NCBI RefSeq assembly: GCF_963576545.1
Contig: NC_083645.1
Span: 1,116,001 to 1,180,000, forward strand
DNA: 64,000 nucleotides
DNA from: Limanda limanda
Lineage: Eukaryota; Chordata; Actinopteri; Pleuronectiformes; Pleuronectidae
Direction: 5' to 3'
Positions 55,216 to 64,000 of the stretch are shown one piece after another. The translations under genes were made by a program, and so were the position numbers. Each line of letters starts with the position of its first letter. The first letter of the stretch is position 1. The notes below the pieces were generated by a model that ran no database searches, was not told the origin of the DNA, and saw only the letters and a program-made list of their open reading frames with translations.

Positions 55216-58200
55216 CTAAGAGAGGAAAAAAAGATGGAGAAAGACATACATTGAGAAGAAATCACGGAAAAAGTAAATGTCAAAAACCTAATTCTAATCT
55301 TGAGAAATTAACTCTTAGCACCTTGATTGTAGTAAAAAGTGGTTCCAAACTTGTAAAAGTTATGCTATAAGGATTGCCTAGACAACATGTTTAGACAACC
55401 ACAGCTTTGAGTGAATGGGAGAGGAACCTTTGACCGCAAGACCAATTACACTTTCAACAATGTGATGCGCCTCGTAATTGAATTTACATACATCATGAGC
55501 TGCCAGGGCTACGGGGGCTCTCCTCCTGGCCCTGTCAGGTTCATGGCACCTGTTAACATTATAGCAACACTAATGTTAGCAGATGTCCTGAAGGTGTTAT
55601 CCTATCAGAAGGAGGGGCGCGTCTTTTTTGGCCCAGTTGGACAGTTTGACTTTGTCATAATGGCTCGTCAGAGGACAATTTGCAGAAAAGCTGTAAGTTT
55701 TGCTTGTAATTCATAGCCTATAACTTCAGTATGATGTGGACAGATGTTTAATGTCTGTGTCTGTTTTACAGCACAAATTTTAATAACACATACACAAGGT
55801 AATTCTACAAAAACGTTTTAACTCGTGCAAATAATATTTTTGTCATACATTATCCAAAACGTTTCCTTTACAAATTCACACATTCAGATACATCCGTTCA
55901 GGCCTGACAGCAAAATCTGTCCTGAGAAATCCGATATCAAGTACTCTCGATTTTTGTCTATTCATATCTGGCATTAAAGTGTGTCAGGCTGTGACCGCAT
56001 CTCCTATTATATATACTCTATACACATAGAGAGACTTAGAGAATGGAGCAAGGTGATGCATGTAGCAACTTGATGCATCTAGCCTTACAATTATAAAAAA
56101 AAGATTTTTATTTAAATAAAAAAATATATATAAAAGATAAATGTGTATACACCACATTTTGGTGTGAAATTATTTGTGAAAATCCTTTCACAAGATCAAA
56201 ATATAAGTGACTCTTAACTTAACATGACGATGGTGTGGACTAATAATTTCACACTCTGCCAAAGACATCCAAAAATCCAACCATTCACTGGACTGTTGTG
56301 TGGTTGGAGAACCTCTGTCCAACTGCAGCCTTCTATTTTATATTTCAGTGCTTCATGTGAGTCAGGTGCTTAAAGAGAAGCATGGAAGCCACTTGCTCGT
56401 CACCCTCAGCCCACCACCAGAAATCAGACCCTTTCCATGTCCCACAGGAGAATACTTCTCTGATGTGGAGAACTTCAGTGACCGAAATATACAGCCACAG
56501 GGTGAGGTGGCAGCCTCAACGACTCTGAGGTTTTGTTCTGATGGAAAGAATGTTTTGTAACCTGGCACTGTTTGTGCAGAATGTGCTTGCCATCCTGGCA
56601 TCAAGCACAGCCAGCAAAATAGACTTTACTTGGCGGGATGTGTGACTCCAGAGTGGAGAACTTAGCTTAAACCAGGAACAGTGGTCAATGTTTTTTTTTG
56701 TAATCTAGAGAACCATTGAAATACTTAATGAAGTAATTACAATTTAATTCATGTTTCTACATTTGATTAAAGCTGCCCCACACAGCTTTATTCAGTTATC
56801 CCATTATTTATTGGTATTTTGTGTAATCTTATTGTGGCCATATAGGTCCACATCCTGAAATGTTTTATTATACCCAATCATGAGCGACAGAGAGAAGTCC
56901 ATATTGTTTTTAGTTGAAGCAATGTGACTAGACATTTATTTAATCTAACCTGGTTAACCTGGTGACCTCATGTGCAAGCAAAATTAGAACTAGTTAAAGT
57001 GGTTGACTTGTTGGCTTATGCTTTTTAAAATGGGTTCGGGTAGCAGATCACACATTAACAGGTCAGGTCAGAGAGATATTTGTGATCAACAGGTTGGTTC
57101 TGGTATCGAGCTTTACAGGTTTGCGGAGGTTGCATAAAGATGTCGGACAGAGCTAATAAGGTATCTCCTAGGAACCTTTGTTTTGGACTCTTACTGATGT
57201 TTCTCAGCAGTATACACATACTAAACACCTGCATGTGAAGCCATTAACTGTGGCAATTCCTTTGTATTTGCCTCAACATGTTTTCGTTGGACCTTTTTAT
57301 CAGAAAGAGATTGTATGAATGGGTAGGATAATAGGTTTGGTCGGCTGGATTGTGAACTAACGAAGTGAAGACGTACCTGTGCACATGCAAAATGTGGGAT
57401 AAATGTGCACTGAAACTGTCCTGAGGCTTTATGAATCTACTTCATAAACAAAAACAGATAAAATGACTAAGGAGAGGAACTGGTGGGAAATAAGAAGCAG
57501 AGACACAGACACGCACACACACACACAAAGAGAGAGAGAGAGTGAGACAGAGTCAGGTAACTAGCTTAACGCCTGTACAGTTTTCAGTTTAGAGTGAACA
57601 AACAATCCAGCAGTTAAATTCATGCAAATATTTCTGCACTCATCTGCTTTGTGTTCTGTCTAAACACACCTTAACAATATTATAAAAAAATTAACGTATT
57701 TAATCCAAGTAAGGCTTTAGCCCCAAAAGCCTGAAGTCCTCTTAACTTAGTAAGGCTGTGTTAATTTCTTACAAATGTTAACACCTAAGAAATGAACACT
57801 TCTTTAAGAACAGTAAGTGTTGTCAAAATTATTGCAGTAGGATTTCAAATAGTTTGAGACACAGCTGGTGGCGTACCCAAAATGCTGCAGAACATATTAG
57901 ACTTGAGATATAACAGAATGGTTTATATACTTGCTTGGGAATTTATGAATTTAACTGACATGTTTCATCATAATTAAATCTCTACTGTCCCGTGATGAGC
58001 ACTAAGCGACTGAATGCAAATTCACTTTGAATGACTGACTACATAAGAATCTCAACAGTTTGCAAATACAGAGACCCTCTGAAAAAGTATGCTTTAAAAA
58101 GTTCAACAATGAAACATTAATTAACAGTCACTGTGAACCAAATCTTACTTCAGTGTAGCTGGGGGATTCTATTCAATAACATTTGCATTTGTTTGTGGAA

Positions 58201-58259
58201 ATATTTGGATGTTATTGCATAAGTCCAATATCCATACTTTTTTGATACATGACATATTT
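55216..58259. other. Upstream of the gfra3 D1 exon; no exon recognised
   Basis: I searched the minus strand here for a signal-peptide exon ending in a phase-1 donor and found no convincing candidate. Plus-strand ORFs at 55411-55716 and 56300-56560 have mixed, protein-like composition but no motif I recognise; they could be transposon relics. Simple CA/GA sequence lies at 57510-57545. Confidence 0.4.
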
Positions 58260-58389
58260 TATAAGATAGGCCACAAAACCAATGGGTTTCAATGTCTGTG
58301 CAACTTCACTAAAAAGGTTAAGCAAAACGTGCTCCTTACAGACAAAGTCCTTAATAATCAAGCCCCTTCATTTGTCAAAGAGCTCATAA
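58260..58389 (+). mobile_element. Possible LINE C-terminal relic
   Basis: The translation includes VLLTDKVLNNQAPSFVKELI, close to the LLxxKALNxxAPSYLxEL motif near the C-terminus of L2-type ORF2. It ends at an aataataata run, immediately before a second LINE fragment of a different region. Confidence 0.4.
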
Positions 58390-58815
58390 TAATAATAGAT
58401 GACATACGCTCCTCATTCTCCAACCCACCTTCTGAAAGTATCTTTCCATCAACTTCATCTTCATCCCCTTCTCTTTACTCTTTCACCCTTCTGTCTCCCA
58501 ATCCTAGAACCAATGACCATCTTACTTTTCTCACCCATCTTTTTAACACTTCCTTGTCAACTGGCTGTTTCCCTAACTCTCTAAAAGAGGAAAGAGTGAA
58601 CCCTTTTCTCAAGAATACCCACCCTCAACGTGTTTGATGTAAACAACTACAGACCTGTCTCTTTTCTTCCCTTTCTTTCCCCTTTCCAAAGCACTTGAGC
58701 GTACTATCTTTAATCAACTCTCCTATCTTCCCCAGAACAACCTTCTTGACCCTCACCGGTCTGGTTTCAAGGCAGGACACTCAACTGGGACTGCCCTTCT
58801 CAACGTGGTCTCATG
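58390..58815 (+). mobile_element. L2-like LINE fragment: start of the RT domain
   Basis: It starts with DDIRSSFSNPPSES, matching the linker of the LINE at the left edge (reverse complement of about 190-225, gatgacatacgctc-ttcatt). It continues in broken frames through TSLSTGCFPNSLK, VNNYRPVS, LPFLS and an end corresponding to SGFKAGHSTGTALLNVV. These are the first RT blocks of non-LTR elements. It stops abruptly at 58815 in the middle of the domain, joined to unrelated sequence. Confidence 0.75.
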
Positions 58816-59000
58816 ATACGGTCCGAAGATATATTACGAAAGGTCGTGTACAAATTTTCGTAGAGAATCCTACGTAATGCACAGCGCTACAAACGCGTTA
58901 TGTACAAACTTTCGTCAAGAATCCTACAAAATGCACAGCGCTACAAACGACAAGTGCGCCTGCGTAGACCTCTGCAGCACTCTGATCAAGCAAGATGGCG
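58816..59000 (+). repeat. Unclassified segment with a 54-bp tandem duplication and YY1-like motif
   Basis: Two 54-bp units (58847-58900 and 58901-58954) share tgtacaaa-tttcgt, gaatcctac and atgcacagcgctacaaacg. Shortly after, caagatggcggaga (58989-59002) matches the YY1 consensus found in some promoters and retroelement 5' UTRs. The left boundary is the abrupt LINE break at 58815. No element family recognised. Confidence 0.55.
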
Positions 59001-59755
59001 GAGATTGCTGTAATCTGGGTGGAAAACGTTATATTTTAGCAATGTTTCTTAATAAAAATTCGTTTCGATGATATTTATGGCGAGATATGTGTGTTTCAGT
59101 TTCAATATTTTCATTCATGGTTAAAAAACAAACCGCTAATATGTTTTCTAAACCCAATTTTCACAACCCTAATCTCAACCCGGAAGAACGATACAAAGAA
59201 CTACAAATTGAACAGGGTTCCTGTACGTATGTGTGTCTTGTTCCTATCTTGTGTAGTTCTAATGTGTTTTCACTATTATGTGAGATTGCGACTGGGAACC
59301 TTGCATGATTTTTTATGTTTTTTTGGGTTGAGAAAAACACCTGTTTAGTCAGATTTAGTTTTTCTTACTAATAAACATTAATGAAAAGAACATTTGTGAA
59401 AGAAAAACATTTATTATGAATATAATAAAGTATAAAAACACAAATTACTAACAAACGTACTAACTAAACAAAGATGTGTATGTGAGTGTGTGTGTGTGCC
59501 TATGTAAATCAGGGTGCTCTCAAAATGGTGGCTGACCAAAAGAGTAACACCTTCCTGTGGGCTCCTAAGATGGTCGCTGACCCCCTACAGATAGCAGCCC
59601 CCCCATGCCTTTTCTTCTGAAGTGGGGGAGGATAAAACTAGGTGTAGAGATATGGTTGTGTCTGTGTAAATGTTAAGTCAGAGAATGAAAGGGTCAGAGA
59701 GATCCTGTGAAGAGCGTAACTAACATTAACTTTCAAATAACTTGTAAGCACAATC

Positions 59756-60163
59756 TCAACACATATCAAACTTATAAACGTCACACAGAATCAAATAAAC
59801 AGTCTTGCTTAGCCTCGTATCATTATTAAGCCCAGGTTTTTTTGTTACCCTTCCTTGGAAAGGGAAAAGAGGTTGCTGTTCCGTTCGCAATTCTGTGAAG
59901 TCTCCGGGCTGGTCGTAGGGTTTCTGCGGTTCTGTTGAGCTGTGGGGCTCAGTTGCCGGTTCAATTTGTCCTGCAGGACATCGAGACGCTACTGGGAGTT
60001 TGTAGAGCTTGAGTTGCGTGGAGGTTTCCTTGAAGAGATGAGTTGGAAGCTGCATCTCTGACCTCCTCTCGTTGGGTGGGAAGAGAAGATGCCAGGCTTC
60101 CCCCTCGGCGATGCAGGAGAAGAGATAGGCCGGCAGCCTTCCTCCGGAATTTTGTGTATTCAT
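59756..60163 (-). other. Unrecognised 135-codon ORF in a GC-richer island
   Basis: This uninterrupted minus-strand ORF has a balanced, non-repetitive amino-acid composition and sits in locally GC-richer DNA. It has no signal peptide, membrane segment or motif I recognise. The flanking 59520-59600 contains two similar words, aaaatggtggctgacc and agatggtcgctgacc. It may belong to an unidentified mobile element starting near 58816. I would not call it a gene on this evidence. Confidence 0.2.
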
Positions 60164-60428
60164 GAAACTCTCTCTGATGTTGTTAAATAGACTTTAAAAA
60201 CTATATATCAACAGCAACAGCAAAAATAAAACATTTAAACAGTGTGCTTTTTGTTCCAGCAACAATCAAATTGCAGGGCATGATTTCTTTAGAGGTAGGG
60301 AAGGATGTTTTCAAACAATGCTCAGGTTTTAGAATTAATTGTTAAATGGGAACTAAGGTCTTAATTTGCCATCTAACAAATCATATTAAAACTCGAGCAT
60401 TGTTTGCAAACTTCCTGAAGAATCATCA

Positions 60429-60500
60429 TAGTGCAGGGGCGGCTCCTGGCATAGGCGTCCTAGGCGGTACATAGGGCGCAAAATGCAGAGAGGGCAACAC
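60429..60500. mobile_element. Left end of a possible hAT element
   Basis: The sequence caggggcggctcctggcataggcg near 60434 resembles the CAGGGGCGG ends common in hAT-superfamily elements of fish. I found no matching right end or 8-bp duplication, so this may be a truncated copy. Confidence 0.35.
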
Positions 60501-63500
60501 AATAGGATACTGTACTTATATCAGATGGATATTTAGTTTGGGATTGGTCAGGGATGGGGGTCTTTATGTCACTGATATTTGTCAATGATGATTTAAAAGA
60601 CTGTCCAGTAAGTTTCTTTTCAGGGAGAAGATTTCATAAAGTAAAAGATGACACTTGCACACCTGCAGCATGGACACAGAAAAGGGTTCCTGGACTGAAA
60701 CTGGTCACTGAAAATTGCTATCCATGAATAGATTTTAGATCCTATTTAGATTCAAATTTTTCCAACATATATATATTTTTTTTTATGTTTTCTCAGTACA
60801 AATGTGCGTCTGTGCTAAAAGCTCTGTGTCTGCAGTGATTGCTGCAGCTGGGAGTTTTAATCAATAAATTGTGATTATGATTTTAACTTATAATGTAACG
60901 GAAAGTATGAGCCACCTTGAGTCATGACAGTCCCATGAACTGTGAGTTGAACAGAATTTTGAGACTGACAAAGACTGATCGTAGCTCAGTTTGTGTTTGT
61001 TGAACAGTTATTATCTCTGCTATGAGATGTGGGGCCGTAGACTCAGCTGTCCCTGCTGGTAACAGCAGCTTGCAAATATCAGACTGATGTCAACACAAAA
61101 AGTGCAGATGATTCAGTGAGAGGACTTTCACTTTCTCTCCTGACTGTGCTCAAAATGAGCTCCTCTGCTAACAGTCCTTGTGCAGATGTGAGGGACAGCA
61201 TTTATTTTGTTTTCAATATTCCCTATATTGATGAGACTGTAAGTGATGCAAGTTTTGAAGTATTTTGGCTGTTTAGCATATTTGCTCTGGGCTTGAAAAT
61301 GATATGGATGTATCATGTTTGTATTTGCCAAATAAAAATAAATCCTTGATCTAACTTTTACTATCAGGAAAAAATGTCGCCGGTTATGTGACATAAAACA
61401 TCTCTTAATGTAAAGTAAATGAAAGTTAAATCGTATAGCGCCAAATTCCAATATACATTATCTCAAGGCACTTGACACAATATTATATAGAAACCCAACA
61501 GCACCTACAACGAGTAAACAGTTTGCACCTTATCTTCTCTGAAGTAAGGAGAATTAAAAATAGTTGATTATGAGCTTCATAAGTTGAGTGGACTGCATTC
61601 TGTTTGCCATGAGGAGGATGGAAAATATGCACCTTACCATAATATAAATGTTCTGACATAGTTTGCTGAAGCGATTGAAAAACTCTCCGGAGAGTTCCCA
61701 TGGTTAAATAGAATCATTTAACAAGGGTTTGGCCTTTTTAATCATGTTACAAATAAATTAAATCAATCATGAAAAAATCCTGTTTGTCTGTTTTGCTTTC
61801 ATTACACACATGAATCAAACAACATGAGAGTTCAATGTAAAGCTTTCACATATGCCTCAATGAAATCAAACAAACAGGAAAACAAACAGCACCAGTTTGT
61901 TTGACCACATACATAAAGGTGAAGATCAAGGTCTTGTCCACAGTGTTTGCTGACCTGCAGGGTGCTTTCACACCATGGTGTGCTTCAGACAAAAGAACAT
62001 CTCAGCTAACTCAGTGAGATTCATCCTTTTTTCTCCCTCCGTGTCCTACTGTCCTCCTCTTTTGTAGCAGAATACAGTGTCTTCAGCCAAGACAGTCACA
62101 GTTGGCTGGCATGGATGAAGTTAATTTTAAGTTTATTTATAACAGAAAGCGTTTGGAATAGGGGGTCATAGGAACTCAAAGTTTTTCCAGGAGGAACTAT
62201 TGTTTTCTTGCACCTTTGCTTCAATTTCTGCCACACATCTGAGCAAAAAGGAGAGGGTACCCTGATAAAATCCAATCATTCATTTGCACAGGGGAAGAGC
62301 AGAGATGTTGTTTGAGGACAGCAGAAATCAAACGTGGAGGAAAAATAAGGGAACGTAAAGATATGTGGAAAAAGGGTGAGGTGGGAGTGAGGGAGAGAGA
62401 GCGAGCGAGAGAGATAGAGGCATAGACAAAGAGCGAGCGTACCAATGTGAACCTTGATGGGTTGGACACGCGCACAGTGTGGGGCACAATCAGCATGCAC
62501 CTCCGAAAATGATGTTCTTAGAATCACACAAAATTGTGCACAAACACACACATACACAATTGCAAAAGCAACACATAGACACACACAGAAGAACCCTGAG
62601 AAGGACCCTTTTATGTGTGTGTCCTGCTGGGAGAGAGACTGGGAGGCACGGAACCCATCATTATTACCAGAACACAATACTGCACAACCACAGGAGAGGG
62701 GGCGGAGGGGGCAAAGCAATCTGTCTAGAGCACACATACAGACTTCCACACACACATCTCAGTGTCAGAATAAAGTGGCTGAGATAGCATAAACAGCTTA
62801 ACATTCAGTGCCGGATCAGTACACAGTATGTAAATTGAATACTGAGTGTGCTGATGAAAGACTAACCACATACATAAAACATTGTTGGGTGAACAAACAG
62901 CCTTTGTGGAGCACCACATCCCAACACTCACTGTGTCCACACATCAGCCCCACTGGCTTGATCCTGACCACCGCTTTGACCAGAACCTGTCCCGTCATTC
63001 CATCGTCAAACTTCTACAAACAAATTCAATTTCATCTCACAGGCCACTCCATTTCCAGATTTAAACCCAGTGTCCTCTGATGTTCAGAGCTGTATGTGGG
63101 TTCATGTAAAGCTCAGGTTACAATAATAATGTCTGACAGTAGCATTTCAACACACACACTAACACACAACCAAGTATGGACTGCCAACCAAGACTTTAGT
63201 TCAGTTATTTTTCCACACTAAAGGACTGAGCAAAGCAGCAAAAGATTTTTTTATTTCAGGGTAAAAGTCCGAGGACCAATTATAAATATCTCAGTCAGTT
63301 TGAACTCTGTTATTTCCCTTGCCGCTGGAATTTGGCAGCAACAGCAATTGAATCGGTCATTCTCAAATGTATATTGCGCTGGCATTTGGTGACATAGGCA
63401 AGCAGAGTACTGCAAAATTAGAGTCCTTTCCATTAGAAGGTATCAGGAATGAGTAAAACCGTGAATTACACTGAATTTAGCATCATGTTTTCATATTCGA

Positions 63501-63602
63501 CTGCAGTCGTTGATGGTGGACAAGAATATTTTGAGCAATTTCGCAGCATGCAGCTGTGAGGTGTTGTATAATATATTTATTGGTTTATTGGTCACAGACC
63601 AT

Positions 63603-63649
<47 letters not shown>

Positions 63650-64000
63650 TGTTTAAAAGCAACACTGTTTACCCCGAAGCTCCAAAAGTGTTTTAGACTA
63701 AAACAATTCACCGATCCCTCCATCGGCATAGTGGAGAGCAGATAATCAGTGAATATCATTTTTGGGGTGAACTATCCCTCAAAGAAATCTAATAAACTAT
63801 TGCACAGCACACATAAAGGAAACAAGGAGACAGGTAATCTGACCAGCACCTCAAAAGCTGACTAATTAACATGTTATATCTGTTTTTTTAACCGGTAAAA
63901 CTCTTGCAAAAATAAAGCCAATAAATAAATGCAAGCATTGAGATGTTAAAATGATTTACTGGGCTGCAGAGCATTTTCACTTGGAGCAAAATGGATAAAG
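60501..64000. other. Right flank, no gene recognised
   Basis: Contents include GA-rich sequence (62389-62420) and a CT microsatellite (63606-63643). Short ORFs on both strands lack domain signatures. A signal-peptide exon for gfra3 was looked for on the minus strand and not found. Confidence 0.4.
63606..63643. repeat. CT microsatellite
   Basis: A pure (CT)n tract of 38 bp. Confidence 0.95.

Noticed and set aside
55411..56560. Plus-strand ORFs of 101 and 86 codons as possible genes
   Set aside because: Composition is protein-like, but no family was recognised, and there is no evidence of splicing or conservation.
62221..62755. Minus-strand ORFs considered for the missing gfra3 signal-peptide exon
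   Set aside because: There is no coherent hydrophobic leader ending at a phase-1 GT donor, and the sequence is GA/CT-repeat rich.

Overview
The window looks like teleost fish chromosomal DNA, probably from a percomorph (inference). It is AT-rich and intron-rich, and it holds many CA/TG microsatellites, L2-like LINE pieces with fish-type 3' tails, small TIR transposons and one Ty3/gypsy element. There is no operon-like gene packing. Nothing supports a prokaryotic gene, a CRISPR array, an rRNA or an intact tRNA.

Host gene: one gene can be supported, on the minus strand from 55215 down to 31081. Seven exons with GT-AG boundaries and compatible phases encode a GDNF-family receptor alpha. They cover cysteine-rich domain D1, a short D1-D2 linker, D2, D3, a proline-rich segment, and an acidic tail ending in a GPI-anchor signal. 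Several residues fit GFRA3, the artemin co-receptor of RET, better than GFRA1, 2 or 4. The exon for the signal peptide and start codon was not found and probably lies right of 64000.

Left third (1-17400): mostly mobile DNA. It holds an L2-like LINE endonuclease fragment (1-1480), two opposed copies of one interspersed repeat (1505-1890 and 3393-4010), a decayed LINE 3' end (5930-6595), a hAT-like TIR element with a target duplication (8209-9000), a TTAA-flanked TIR element (9036-9773), and a complete Ty3/gypsy element on the minus strand (11057-16472). The gypsy element has LTRs that look identical by eye, a tRNA-Leu-type primer site, gag, protease, RT/RNase H and integrase. Its gag-pro junction carries a textbook -1 frameshift heptamer with a possible pseudoknot. 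It also carries an in-frame UGA, a 1-nt frameshift in pol and a damaged zinc knuckle.

Middle (17400-31080): gene-poor DNA downstream of the receptor gene, with microsatellites, a pyrimidine-rich block and two strong foldbacks (19870-19931 and 26689-26753).

Right part (31081-64000): the introns and upstream region of the receptor gene. They carry LINE relics, a THAP-domain relic (51740-51990), a Harbinger-like element nested inside another repeat (53951-54609), an RT fragment of the same LINE family as the left edge (58390-58815), and an unclassified segment with a 54-bp tandem duplication and a YY1-like motif (58816-59000).
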